From assembly GCA_965279355.1 (NCBI GenBank), contig OZ257155.1, forward strand, positions 3,968,001 to 4,032,000: a stretch of DNA of 64,000 bases. Reading direction: 5' to 3'. The first letter of the stretch is position 1, and every line of letters begins with the position of its first letter. The notes under the pieces were generated by a model. It was not told where the DNA came from and searched no databases. It saw nothing but the letters and a program-made list of their open reading frames with translations. The stretch is from G965279355 sp965279355. GTDB taxonomy: Bacteria > Pseudomonadota > Alphaproteobacteria > CACIAM-22H2. The translations under genes and the position numbers were made by a program. Below are positions 20,675-29,529 of this stretch, piece after piece.

Positions 20675-21556
20675 ATGGCGGGCATCGCGCCGCAATCGCA
20701 GTCAACGCACACCCCGGCCCGCACGGCCGGGGTGTTGCATTTTGCCGGCTTCGAACTGACGCGCCCGCTGATTATGGGCATCGTCAACGTGACTCCGGAC
20801 AGCTTCTCCGACGGCGGCCAGCATGCCGACACGGCAAGCGCAATCGCGCACGGCGAGCGGTTGCTGGCGGAAGGTGCCGATATTCTCGACATCGGCGGTG
20901 AAAGCACCCGGCCCGGTGCAGCCCCCGTCGATGCCGATCAGGAGATTGCGCGGGTCAGGCCGGTCATTGCGGCGCTGGCAAAGCGCGGCGCCGTGATCTC
21001 GATCGATACGCGCCGTGCCAAGGTCATGCGCGCGGCGATCGAGGCGGGTGCGCGTATCGTCAATGACATCACCGCTCTCACCGGCGACGCCGAGAGCCTG
21101 TCAGTCGTGGTGAAAAGCGGCGTTTCAGCCGTTCTGATGCATATGCAGGGTGAGCCCCAGACGATGCAGAAGGCGCCGCACTACATCAACGTGCAGGCGG
21201 AGATCGAAGCCTATCTTTCGCAGCGTATTGCCGCGTGTCGCGAGGCCGGTATCGGCGCCGACCGCCTGGCCATCGATCCCGGCATTGGCTTCGGCAAGAC
21301 CCTCGAGCACAATCTCGACCTGCTGGCATCGACGGCTGACCTGCATCGCATCGGTGTCGCGGTGCTGATCGGCGTCTCGCGCAAGGCCTTCATCGGCAAA
21401 CTGTCCGGCGGCGCTCCCGCTGACCAGCGCGTCGCGGGGTCGATTGCTGCTGGTCTCGCCGCGGTCGAGCGTGGCGCGAACATCCTGCGCGTCCACGATG
21501 TCGGTGCGACGCGACAGGCGTTGACGGTCTGGCAGGCAATTAAAGCCCGGCCGTAA
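20675..21556 (+). CDS. folP: Dihydropteroate synthase
   Basis: 293 residues, TIM-barrel enzyme joining p-aminobenzoate to hydroxymethyl-dihydropterin pyrophosphate in folate synthesis; the sulfonamide target. Motifs: MGIVNVTPDSFSDGG, ILDIGGESTRPGA, and LAIDPGIGFGKTLEHN. It lies 22 bases after ftsH. The N-terminus is about 25 residues longer than the E. coli protein. Confidence 0.96.
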   Translation: MAGIAPQSQSTHTPARTAGVLHFAGFELTRPLIMGIVNVTPDSFSDGGQHADTASAIAHGERLLAEGADILDIGGESTRPGAAPVDADQEIARVRPVIAALAKRGAVISIDTRRAKVMRAAIEAGARIVNDITALTGDAESLSVVVKSGVSAVLMHMQGEPQTMQKAPHYINVQAEIEAYLSQRIAACREAGIGADRLAIDPGIGFGKTLEHNLDLLASTADLHRIGVAVLIGVSRKAFIGKLSGGAPADQRVAGSIAAGLAAVERGANILRVHDVGATRQALTVWQAIKARP

Positions 21557-21667
21557 AACTTCCGGACGATACCGTATTGATCTGTAACAATATTTTATTG
21601 GACAGTGGCAAACCGATCTGGTCTACCGCTACCTCTCTGATTAGGCAGGATTTCTTGAAGGGCGACT

Positions 21668-23008
21668 GTGCGTAAACTCTTTGGCACCGATGGCATCCGC
21701 GGCGCGGCCAATGCCGAGCCGATGACCGCCGCGACGATGATGAAGGTCGCGGTGGCGGCTGGCCGGCATTTCACGCGTGGCGATCATCGGCATCGCGTCA
21801 TCATCGGCAAGGATACGCGTCTCTCCGGCTATCTCATCGAGCCGGCGCTGACAGCGGGCTTCATCTCGGTCGGCATGGACGTGATCCTGACCGGTCCGAT
21901 GCCGACGCCGGCCGTCGCGATGCTGACCCGCACCCTGCGCGCCGATCTCGGTGTCGTGATCTCCGCCTCACATAATCCTTATGCCGACAACGGCGTGAAA
22001 TTTTTCGGTCCCGACGGCTTCAAGCTGTCCGACGAGATCGAGTCCGAAATCGAGCGCAATATCGATTCATCGCCGCCGCTGGCCGGGTCGGACCGTCTGG
22101 GCCGCGCGCGCCGTCTCGACGATGCCGAGGGGCGCTACATCGAGTTCGTAAAGGGCACATTTCCGCGCGGCTTGCGGCTCGATGGTCTCAAGATCGTCGT
22201 CGATTGCGCCAATGGGGCCGCCTATCGCATGGCGCCGGCGGTGCTGTGGGAACTGGGCGCCGAAGTCGTCACCGTCGGTGTTGAGCCGGATGGCTACAAC
22301 ATCAATGCCGGCTGTGGCGCCACCCATCCCGAGACGCTGCAGACCCAGGTTGTTGCGCATAACGCCGATCTCGGAATTGCGCTTGACGGCGATGCGGATC
22401 GGGTTCAGCTCGTCGATGAGCAGGGCTATCTGATCGATGGCGATCAGGTCATGGGCGTAATTGCGCGGTCGTGGCGCGATACCGGGCGTCTGTCCGGGGA
22501 CCGCATCGTCGCCACCGTGATGTCCAATCTCGGGCTGGAGAAATTTCTCGCATCATTGAAGATCGGCATGGCACGGGCGCCCGTCGGCGATCGTCATGTG
22601 CTGGAGATGATGCGCACGCAGGGCTGCAATGTCGGCGGCGAGCAGTCCGGCCACATTATCCTGACCGACTACGCAACCACCGGTGACGGCCTGATCGCGG
22701 CCTTGCAGGTTCTGGCCTGTATCGTTGCCGCCAACAGGCCGGCGTCCGAAGTGCTGCGCGTGTTCACCGCGTTTCCGCAGGTTCTGAAGAATGTGCGTCT
22801 CAGCGGCATTATTCCGGCGCTCGACACGGATCCCGTGCGGGCGGCCATCACCGTGGCCGAGACGCGCCTTGGCGCCAGCGGGCGCCTGCTGGTCCGCAAG
22901 TCGGGGACCGAGCCGCTGATCCGTGTGATGGCGGAAGGCGAGGACGAGGTGCTGGTCGGCACCGTCGTCGACGATCTCGCCGCCATCATCACCCGCGCGG
23001 CCGGGTGA
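21668..23008 (+). CDS. glmM: Phosphoglucosamine mutase
   Basis: 446 residues. Converts glucosamine-6-phosphate to glucosamine-1-phosphate for UDP-GlcNAc, hence peptidoglycan and LPS. The active-site phosphoserine is Ser101 in VVISASHNPYADNG; the metal loop DGDADRVQLVDEQG and the sugar-binding GGEQSGHI are intact. GTG start preceded by AAGGG; ftsH-folP-glmM is a classic order. Its stop overlaps thiD (GTGA). Confidence 0.97.
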   Translation: MRKLFGTDGIRGAANAEPMTAATMMKVAVAAGRHFTRGDHRHRVIIGKDTRLSGYLIEPALTAGFISVGMDVILTGPMPTPAVAMLTRTLRADLGVVISASHNPYADNGVKFFGPDGFKLSDEIESEIERNIDSSPPLAGSDRLGRARRLDDAEGRYIEFVKGTFPRGLRLDGLKIVVDCANGAAYRMAPAVLWELGAEVVTVGVEPDGYNINAGCGATHPETLQTQVVAHNADLGIALDGDADRVQLVDEQGYLIDGDQVMGVIARSWRDTGRLSGDRIVATVMSNLGLEKFLASLKIGMARAPVGDRHVLEMMRTQGCNVGGEQSGHIILTDYATTGDGLIAALQVLACIVAANRPASEVLRVFTAFPQVLKNVRLSGIIPALDTDPVRAAITVAETRLGASGRLLVRKSGTEPLIRVMAEGEDEVLVGTVVDDLAAIITRAAG

Positions 23009-23808
23009 CGTCCGTGAAAGGCCGCGTCCTGATTGTTGCCGGTTCCGACTCCGGTGGCGGGGCCGGCATCCAGGCGGATATCAAGACGGTCACGGCGCTG
23101 AATGGCTACGCCGCGACCGCGATTACGGCGTTGACGGCCCAGAACACGCAGGGTGTATTCGGGGTTCATCCCGTGCCACCCGAGTTCATCGCTCAACAGA
23201 TGGAACTGGTGCTGCAGGATATCGGCGCGGATGTCGTGAAGACCGGCATGCTGCATAGCGAAGCGGTGATCAATGCCGTTGCCGATACGCTGGAAAGACT
23301 GGCGCCCGATGTGCCGCTGGTCGTCGATCCGGTGATGGTGGCGAAAGGTGGAGCCTCGTTGCTCGATCCCGCTGCGTCCGCTGCGCTGCGCCGGCGGCTT
23401 CTGGTGCGTGCGACGGTGCTGACCCCGAATATCCCGGAAGCGGAAGTTCTGTCCGGCCTGAAGATCGTCACGACAGCGGATATGCGGCGCGCCGCCGATA
23501 TCCTGCGGACTTTCGGCGCGGAGATCGTCTTGCTCAAGGGCGGTCATCTTGAATCGAATATCGTGACCGATGTCCTGGTGACCGACGATGGGGTTGAGGA
23601 ATTCAGCGGTCGCCGCATTGAGACTTCCAGCACGCACGGCACCGGCTGCACCATGGCCTCGGCCATCGCGACAAGGCTCGCGCAAGGGTGCGGCATCAAG
23701 CAGGCGGTCGCGGAGGCACGGGCGTATGTCCGCCGCGCCATTGAGACGGCGCCGGGTTACGGCCACGGTCACGGACCGCTCAATCACGCCCACCCGCTGG
23801 ACGGGTAA
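23005..23808 (+). CDS. thiD: Hydroxymethylpyrimidine (phosphate) kinase
   Basis: 267 residues, ribokinase-like fold, phosphorylating HMP and HMP-P for thiamine synthesis. Motifs: IVAGSDSGGGAGIQADIKTV at the N-terminus, the anion hole STHGTGCTMASAIAT, and VDPVMVAKGGASLL. It starts with GTG overlapping the glmM stop. No other thiamine gene or TPP riboswitch is adjacent, so expression follows the glmM transcript. Confidence 0.95.
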   Translation: MTSVKGRVLIVAGSDSGGGAGIQADIKTVTALNGYAATAITALTAQNTQGVFGVHPVPPEFIAQQMELVLQDIGADVVKTGMLHSEAVINAVADTLERLAPDVPLVVDPVMVAKGGASLLDPAASAALRRRLLVRATVLTPNIPEAEVLSGLKIVTTADMRRAADILRTFGAEIVLLKGGHLESNIVTDVLVTDDGVEEFSGRRIETSSTHGTGCTMASAIATRLAQGCGIKQAVAEARAYVRRAIETAPGYGHGHGPLNHAHPLDG

Positions 23809-23817
23809 CGTCAGTCT

Positions 23818-25203
23818 TCAAACCAGTGCGATATTGGAATCCGGCGGTTCGCGCAGCAGACCCGCGATGATCGTCAGGGCGCGATCCAGCGTGGCGTGAT
23901 CGCGGCCGGCCGAAAGGCCGATGCGCACCGCATGCGGCACCGGTGCCCGTCCGACGGCAAAGGCTTCGGCCGGTGCGAGGCCCACACCGCGCTGGCGTGC
24001 CTGTGCCGTGAATTCCTCGCGGCGCCAGGGTTCGGGCAGGGTGAGCCACACATGGCAGCTGGACGGGTGCGTGGAGACATCGAAGCCGGAAAGGTGCCGT
24101 GCCGCGATCTTCTGGCGGGCCATGGCTTCGGTCCGTTGTGCGTTGGCGAGCCGGGCGGCTTCGCCTGACCGGATCAGGCGCGCGGCGGTTTCGGCGAGAA
24201 TTGGTGCGGCCATCCAGGTGGTTGAGCGCAGGAGCGTACCGACCCGCTCCATCATGGTTCCCGGCGCCCGCATGAATCCGATGCGCAGGCCCGGTGCGAT
24301 CGATTTAGACAGGCTCGTGATGTAGATCGACGTGTCGGGGGAGAAAGAGGAAAGGGGTGGCGGCGCGTCGTTGGAGAGGAAGCCGTAAATATCGTCCTCG
24401 ATGATCACCACGCCATGTCTTTTGCAGATCGCGGCGATTTCCTCTCGTCGCTCCGCCGGCATGATCGACGCAGTCGGGTTCTGCAGCGTCGGCACGCAAT
24501 AAAGAGCCTTTGGAGACATCGTGCGGCAGGCAACATCGAGCGCCGCGGGAACGAGGCCATGTTCGTCGATGGCTACGCCATGCAGGCGAACCGACAACAT
24601 CGTCGCCAGTGACTTGATACCGTAATAGGTCAGCTGCTCGGTGAGGACCACGTCGCCCGCGCGGGCGACGCTGGCCATCGCCGTCATCATCGCGTGCTGC
24701 GCGCCGCTGGTGATCGCGACATCGGCCGGTGTCGAGGTCATACCGGCGAGGGCCAGCCAGTCCACGGCGGCTGCGCGATGCGCGGGCAGGCCGACATTCG
24801 TGGCGTAGCCCAGCAACATTGGCAGATCAGGGCTCGCGGCCACGTCACCCAGCACGCGCGCAAGCGTCGCCTCGGAAATGCCGGCAGCCGGATAAACACG
24901 GGCGAGATCGATGAAGTCGTCGTTCGGCACCGAGACGACCGGTGCCGGGACCATATCGACGATCCGGTCGCGGATGAAGGTGCCGCGTCCGACTTCTCCG
25001 GCGACGAGTCCCCGCCGTTCCGCTTCGGCATAGGCGCGCGTGATCGTGCCGACGGTGACGCCGAGCTTCCATGCCAGATCGCGATGGGTCGGCAGCCGAT
25101 CGCCCGGTTTGAGAACGCCTTCGGCCAGGTCGCTCGCGATCTTGTTCGCGATGGCGACGTAGAGGGGCCCGGCGCCTTCGACAGTAGGTGACCAAGTTGT
25201 CAT
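23818..25203 (-). CDS. MocR-type GntR/aminotransferase regulator
   Basis: 461 residues: an N-terminal GntR winged helix (YVAIANKIASDLAEGVLKPGDRLPTHRDLAWKLGVTVGTITRAY, about 14-60) fused to a fold-type I aminotransferase domain with a PLP-lysine motif YITSLSKSIAPGLRIGF. Members (PdxR, GabR, TauR-like) sense PLP or an amino-compound. It is transcribed divergently from a DUF1127-PaiB-GNAT run, its likely target. The start ATG is only a few bases from the predicted transcription start, so the mRNA may be leaderless. Confidence 0.92.
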   Translation of the reverse strand: MTTWSPTVEGAGPLYVAIANKIASDLAEGVLKPGDRLPTHRDLAWKLGVTVGTITRAYAEAERRGLVAGEVGRGTFIRDRIVDMVPAPVVSVPNDDFIDLARVYPAAGISEATLARVLGDVAASPDLPMLLGYATNVGLPAHRAAAVDWLALAGMTSTPADVAITSGAQHAMMTAMASVARAGDVVLTEQLTYYGIKSLATMLSVRLHGVAIDEHGLVPAALDVACRTMSPKALYCVPTLQNPTASIMPAERREEIAAICKRHGVVIIEDDIYGFLSNDAPPPLSSFSPDTSIYITSLSKSIAPGLRIGFMRAPGTMMERVGTLLRSTTWMAAPILAETAARLIRSGEAARLANAQRTEAMARQKIAARHLSGFDVSTHPSSCHVWLTLPEPWRREEFTAQARQRGVGLAPAEAFAVGRAPVPHAVRIGLSAGRDHATLDRALTIIAGLLREPPDSNIALV

Positions 25204-25266
25204 GGTGACAATATATGAATTGACGGTGACAATCCGTCAAGAATAATAGAGACAATCTCAGATTGT
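25204..25266. promoter_or_regulatory. Divergent MocR promoter/operator region
   Basis: Direct repeats GGTGACAAT at 25204-25212 and 25225-25233 lie 21 bases apart. A perfect palindrome TTGACGG-N7-CCGTCAA (25220-25240) supplies both -35 boxes: rightward TTGACG with TAATAG at 25244-25249, and leftward TTGACG with a 17-base spacer to CATATA (25217-25212). A second palindrome ACAATCT-C-AGATTGT covers 25252-25266. MocR proteins commonly bind such direct repeats; binding here is inferred. Confidence 0.65.
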
Positions 25267-25276
25267 GGAGAGTTTC

Positions 25277-25534
25277 ATGACCGATTGTACCGATACAATT
25301 TCTCCAGCGAGACCGCTGGAAGGGGTAACAACCTGGCTGTTCCGGGGCGTGCTGCTGGTCGCGCGTCTCGGTGACAAGGCAATCATGGGGGCGTTCTGGG
25401 GCGTGCTGAAAGCCCGCGAGCGCGCGGCCCAGCGTCACATGCTGGGCTCGCTCGATGACCGCATGCTGAAGGACCTTGGCCTGAGCCGGGTCGATGTCGA
25501 GGTCGAATGCCGCAAGCCGTTCTGGACCGAGTAA
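25277..25534 (+). CDS. DUF1127 domain protein
   Basis: 85 residues from ATG 25277 (preceded by GGAGAG). The C-terminal RHMLGSLDDRMLKDLGLSRVDVEVE is the Arg-rich DUF1127 (YjiS-like) motif, a short helix that in some alphaproteobacteria acts in phosphate or RNA-related regulation. The N-terminal half has a hydrophobic stretch (WLFRGVLLVARLG). It is first in the run divergent from the MocR gene. Confidence 0.85.
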   Translation: MTDCTDTISPARPLEGVTTWLFRGVLLVARLGDKAIMGAFWGVLKARERAAQRHMLGSLDDRMLKDLGLSRVDVEVECRKPFWTE

Positions 25535-25556
25535 CGGGCCGGCGCGGGAGGGAACC

Positions 25557-26183
25557 ATGTACGTACCGGCTCATTTCGCCATTCCTGACCGCGCCGTCCT
25601 CCTCGGATTGATCGCGGAGCATGGCTTCGCGACGCTCGTCTCGCAGACGCCCGATGGCCTGATGGCGAGTCATGTGCCGGTCATCGTCGATCCGGCGCGC
25701 GGGACCAACGGGACGCTGCTGGTGCATCTCGCGCGCAACAATCCGCATGCGCAGAGCCTCGATGGTGCCGATGTGCTGACGATCTTCAAGGGGCCGCACG
25801 GCTATGTCTCGCCCTCGTGGTATGCCGCGCATCTGGCGGTGCCGACCTGGAACTATGCCGCCGTGGAAGCGCACGGCCGGGCGACGCGCATGACGGAGAC
25901 CACATCCCTGCGCGAGATCGTCGCGCGTCTGGTCGATCAGTACGAATCCGGCCGGCCGAAGCCATGGGCAATGCGCGATCTGTCGCCCGACTACCTCGAT
26001 GGCATGCTGAAGGGCATCGCCGGTTTCGAAATCGCGATCACGCGCATCGAAGGCAAGCACAAGCTCAGCCAGAACCGTTCCAGGGACGACCGCGCTCAGG
26101 TGATCGCTGCCCTGGCCGCCAGTGAGCGGCCTGGCGACCGCGAACTCTCCGAGTATATGGCGCGTCACGCGCCGCCGTCGTAA
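25557..26183 (+). CDS. PaiB family FMN-binding protein
   Basis: 208 residues starting MYVPAHFAIPDRA, matching the PaiB/FMN-binding split-barrel family (FKGPHGYVSPSWYAA, VPTWNYAAVEAHG, LSQNRSRDDRAQVIAAL). PaiB of Bacillus was named as a negative regulator of sporulation; members bind flavin and many look like oxidoreductases. The start at 25557 has a nearby GGGAGGG. It is 22 bases downstream of the DUF1127 gene. Confidence 0.9.
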   Translation: MYVPAHFAIPDRAVLLGLIAEHGFATLVSQTPDGLMASHVPVIVDPARGTNGTLLVHLARNNPHAQSLDGADVLTIFKGPHGYVSPSWYAAHLAVPTWNYAAVEAHGRATRMTETTSLREIVARLVDQYESGRPKPWAMRDLSPDYLDGMLKGIAGFEIAITRIEGKHKLSQNRSRDDRAQVIAALAASERPGDRELSEYMARHAPPS

Positions 26184-26193
26184 GACTGCCGTT

Positions 26194-26778
26194 ATGGACA
26201 TCAAGACCGTGACGCTCGAAGGCAGGCATGCGCGCCTGATGCCGCTCGAAATGGCGCATCACGCCCCCCTGGCGGCTTTACTGGAACCCAATCTGCTGCA
26301 GTGGTTTCCGGCGCGCGTCGAGAGCGCCGACGATCTGCGTGGCTTCATGCAGGATTGGCAGAACGCCCGCGATGCCGGGACGGCGTTGCCGTTCGTCACC
26401 ATCGACCGCACGACGGGCGCGCCAGCCGGCTCCACGTCCTTCATGAATATCGACCGCACCAACCGGCGCGCCGAGATCGGCGCCACCTGGCTCGGTCGCA
26501 AATGGCAGCGCAGTGCCGTCAACACCGAAGCCAAGCTGCTCATGCTCACACACGCCTTCGAGACCTGGAATTGCATCCGGGTTGAGCTCAAGACGGATTC
26601 ACTGAATACGGTGTCTCGCGCGGCGATTGCGCGGCTGGGTGCTGTCGAGGAAGGCTGCTTCCGCAATCACATGATCACCGACAGCGGCCGCATCCGGCAT
26701 ACAGTCTGGTTCAGTATCACACCGGATGACTGGCCGCGCGTGAAGCGCGGGCTTCAGGACCGGCTGGCGCGCGGATAA
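26194..26778 (+). CDS. GNAT acetyltransferase (RimJ/RimL-like)
   Basis: 194 residues with the GNAT fold of the Acetyltransf_3 type: PFVTIDRTTGAPAGSTSFMNIDRTNRRAEIGATWL, then the acetyl-CoA segment KLLMLTHAFETWNCIRVELKTDSLN. It ends two bases before the PhzF start, in the same run. Substrate unknown; a small-molecule or N-terminal acetylation role is possible. Confidence 0.88.
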   Translation: MDIKTVTLEGRHARLMPLEMAHHAPLAALLEPNLLQWFPARVESADDLRGFMQDWQNARDAGTALPFVTIDRTTGAPAGSTSFMNIDRTNRRAEIGATWLGRKWQRSAVNTEAKLLMLTHAFETWNCIRVELKTDSLNTVSRAAIARLGAVEEGCFRNHMITDSGRIRHTVWFSITPDDWPRVKRGLQDRLARG

Positions 26779-26780
26779 CG

Positions 26781-27569
26781 ATGCGCCTTCCGATCTACCA
26801 GATCGACGCATTCACCTCCGCCGTGTTCGGCGGCAATCCCGCGGCCGTTGTGCCATTGGAAGCGTGGCTGTCGGATATCACGCTTCAGGCGATTGCCGCC
26901 GAGAACAATCTCTCCGAAACCGCGTTCTTTGTGCCCGAAGGCGAGGACTGGCATCTCCGCTGGTTCACGCCGACAATGGAGGTCGATCTCTGCGGACATG
27001 CCACTCTGGCCTCCGCTTCGCTGATCTTCAGCCGGCTGAAGCCGAATGTGCGGCAGGCGCGGTTTCGCACGCGTTCGGGCTGGCTTGATGTCACGGCGAA
27101 AGACGATCTGCTCAGCATGGATTTTCCGTCGCGGCCGCCGGCGCGAAAATCCGATCCGGGTCTGCAGGCGGCCGCCACCCGGGCGCTTGGCAAGGCGCCG
27201 CTGGAACTGTGGATGGCCCGCGACCTGATGGTGCTTCTTGAGACCGAAGCCGACGTTCGGGCCCTCAAACCTGACCTGGCGAAGATCGCGGCACTGGATG
27301 CCTTTGCCGTCATCGCTACGGCGCCCGGTACGGACGTGGATTTCGTGTCGCGCTTTTTTGCGCCGGCGCGCGGCGTTCCGGAAGATCCGGTCACCGGTTC
27401 CGCGCATTGCACGCTCATTCCCTTCTGGGCGAGCCGCCTTGGGAAGTCATCGCTGGTGGCGCGTCAGGTTTCCGCGCGCGGTGGAGAGCTCTTCTGCGAG
27501 TCCCGTGGCGACCGCGTGACGATTGCAGGTCGCGCCGTGCTGTATCTCGAAGGCAGCATTCATGTCTGA
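26781..27569 (+). CDS. PhzF family epimerase/isomerase
   Basis: 262 residues with the diaminopimelate-epimerase-like fold of PhzF: MRLPIYQIDAFTSAVFGGNPAAVV, catalytic-type Glu46 in ENNLSETAFF, then DLCGHATLA and the C-terminal DPVTGSAHCTLIPFW. No phenazine genes are present, so it is a general PhzF-like enzyme rather than evidence for phenazines. It overlaps the following GNAT gene by eight bases. Confidence 0.92.
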   Translation: MRLPIYQIDAFTSAVFGGNPAAVVPLEAWLSDITLQAIAAENNLSETAFFVPEGEDWHLRWFTPTMEVDLCGHATLASASLIFSRLKPNVRQARFRTRSGWLDVTAKDDLLSMDFPSRPPARKSDPGLQAAATRALGKAPLELWMARDLMVLLETEADVRALKPDLAKIAALDAFAVIATAPGTDVDFVSRFFAPARGVPEDPVTGSAHCTLIPFWASRLGKSSLVARQVSARGGELFCESRGDRVTIAGRAVLYLEGSIHV

Positions 27570-28041
27570 CATTCGCCCGGCGGTTTTTCCGGCCGATAGC
27601 GAGGCGGTGCGACGGCTGTTCCGCGCCTATGAGAAGTCGCTGGATGGAAGTCTGGCGGCCGTTCTGTGTTTCCAGGGCTACGAAGCGGAGCTTGCCGGAT
27701 TGCCCGGCGACTATGCGGCGCCACGTGGAGCGCTGCTTCTGGCCTCGCAGGACGGTGCGGTCATCGGCATGGCGGCCTTGCGGGGTATTGCGCCTGATGT
27801 CGGCGAGATGAAGCGGCTCTATGTCGAACCGTCGCATCGTTATGGAGGTCTCGGCGCCGCCCTTGCCAAGGCGATCATCACGGTGGCGGAAAGAGCGGGA
27901 TACCGCCTGTTGCGGCTGGATACACATGTGTCCATGGTCGGTGCCATGTCGCTCTATCGCCAGCTCGGCTTCATGGAGATTCCCCGCTATTACGGGCCGC
28001 CGACCGAGGGGCTGGTCTATTTCGAGCGCGTTTTGAGATAG
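27562..28041 (+). CDS. GNAT acetyltransferase
   Basis: 159 residues from ATG 27562, a compact GNAT with the acetyl-CoA motif MKRLYVEPSHRYGGLGAALAKAIITVAERAGYRLLRLDTH and MSLYRQLGFMEIPRYYG. It overlaps the phzF end, so it is the last gene of the DUF1127-PaiB-GNAT-PhzF-GNAT run. Substrate unknown; tail motifs resemble small-molecule acetyltransferases. Confidence 0.9.
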   Translation: MSDIRPAVFPADSEAVRRLFRAYEKSLDGSLAAVLCFQGYEAELAGLPGDYAAPRGALLLASQDGAVIGMAALRGIAPDVGEMKRLYVEPSHRYGGLGAALAKAIITVAERAGYRLLRLDTHVSMVGAMSLYRQLGFMEIPRYYGPPTEGLVYFERVLR

Positions 28042-28170
28042 CCTCAGGAAACGGGTCGTCCGGCAGGGCGGGCAGGGGCATGTTGAGGGTCATACAGACC
28101 CGATTGGCGCCGCAGTCGAGAGCGCAAGAATCGGGTGGTCCCGCAACCTCCTGATTATTAGAGTAATGCC

Positions 28171-29049
28171 ATGCCCAGTGATTATGCCCGGATCGGCAAA
28201 GCCCTTGAGTTCATCGCGGCGCATGTCGAGGAACAGCCGAGCCTCGATCGCATCGCGGAAGAACTTGGCCTCGGCCCGCATCACCTGCAGCGGCTGTTCA
28301 CCCGCTGGGTCGGGGTCAGCCCCAAGAAATTCCTGCAATACCTGACGCTGGAACGCGCCAAGGCGAGTCTCGCCGGCGAAGCCAGCGTGCTCGATGCGAC
28401 CTATGCATCGGGATTGTCCAGCCCAGGGCGGCTGCACGATCTGTTTGTTTCCCATGAGGCGGTGACACCCGGAGAATTCAAACTGCGCGGCAAAGGTCTT
28501 GCGATCGAGTTCGGCTGGGCGGACTCACCGTTCGGCGACTGTCTTGTGATGTCGACACCGCGCGGCTTGTGCGGACTGGGCTTTGCGATGCCAGGCGAAC
28601 GCGGCAAGCCAGAAGCGTTTGAGGACATGCGGCGGCGCTGGCCGAACGCCCGGTTCGTCGAAAACCGCGCGCGGGCCGAGGACGTCGCGGCAAACGTGTT
28701 CGGCGATGCGCCCCGTCGCGACAAACTGCACCTCGTCCTCTATGGCTCACCCTTCCAGATCAAGGTCTGGGAGGCACTGTTGAAAATTCCGTCCGGTGGC
28801 TTGTCGACCTACGACGCAATCGGTCGCGAGATCGGCGCGGTCGGCGCGGCGCGGGCGGTCGGCGGTGCCGTCGGGGCCAACCCGATCTCCTGGTTGATTC
28901 CCTGTCATCGCGTCATCCGCAAGACGGCGATGGGCGGTGGCGGGCGCTGGGTCGGCGGCTACAACTGGGGCCCGACCCGGAAGCTGGCCATGCTGGGCTG
29001 GGAAGGCGCAAAGGCGGATCCGAGCGCCCTGCACGAAAGCGCCGCCTAG
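28171..29049 (+). CDS. HTH (AraC-type) / O6-methylguanine-DNA methyltransferase fusion
   Basis: 292 residues: an AraC-type HTH (about 5-105; LDRIAEELGLGPHHLQRLFTRWVGVSPKKF) followed by a methylguanine methyltransferase domain with the acceptor cysteine Cys245 in PISWLIPCHRVIRK. It resembles Ada without the N-terminal zinc/methylphosphotriester domain, so methyl sensing by that route is missing. It repairs O6-alkylguanine in a suicide reaction. Convergent with the receiver gene, overlapping by four bases. Confidence 0.92.
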   Translation: MPSDYARIGKALEFIAAHVEEQPSLDRIAEELGLGPHHLQRLFTRWVGVSPKKFLQYLTLERAKASLAGEASVLDATYASGLSSPGRLHDLFVSHEAVTPGEFKLRGKGLAIEFGWADSPFGDCLVMSTPRGLCGLGFAMPGERGKPEAFEDMRRRWPNARFVENRARAEDVAANVFGDAPRRDKLHLVLYGSPFQIKVWEALLKIPSGGLSTYDAIGREIGAVGAARAVGGAVGANPISWLIPCHRVIRKTAMGGGGRWVGGYNWGPTRKLAMLGWEGAKADPSALHESAA

Positions 29050-29420
29050 TTGGAGGCGGTCAGGACCCGCTGTACCGTCTCCAGCAGGGTATTCGGCTGA
29101 AAGGGTTTCTTGAGGGATGCGCGCGCGCCCAAGGCGACCGCGGCGCGTAGCGCTTCGGTGTACCTAGTTTGGCCGCCGCCGGAGATCGCCAAGATTTTGG
29201 CGGATGGCGCGAACGCCAGCAATTCCCTGATCATTTCGATGCCGTCTTTGTCCGGCATGATCAGATCGGTCACCACGAGTTCCGGCTGCTCTGTCCGATA
29301 GGCGGCAAGGCCGGCGTCGGCATTGGTTGCCGTGACAACCCGGTATTTCGCGGCTTCAAGGATGCGACGGACGAAGTCGAGCATGAACGCTTCGTCGTCG
29401 ATGACCAGTATCGTTTCCAT
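29046..29420 (-). CDS. Single-domain response regulator
   Basis: 124 residues, receiver only: acidic pair IDDE (8-10), phospho-acceptor Asp52 in VVTDLIMPDKDG, the ISGGGQTRY switch region and Lys in SLKKPFQP. No output domain. The start METILVIDD is favoured over an upstream in-frame ATG at 29450 that adds ten atypical residues. No histidine kinase lies next to it; the phosphodonor is unknown. Confidence 0.9.
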   Translation of the reverse strand: METILVIDDEAFMLDFVRRILEAAKYRVVTATNADAGLAAYRTEQPELVVTDLIMPDKDGIEMIRELLAFAPSAKILAISGGGQTRYTEALRAAVALGARASLKKPFQPNTLLETVQRVLTASN

Positions 29421-29529
29421 CGGCTTCCCGTCAATCGGACGGTGGAGCATACTGCAAGAGGCGGGCCGGAACCACTTGCTGTCCGCAATCGAGGGTGGCT
29501 AAGGTTGCCTGCAAATACGGGGGTTACGC

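Noticed and set aside
26781..27569. Phenazine biosynthesis
   Set aside because: PhzF alone is widespread and no other phz gene is present, so the general isomerase call is kept.
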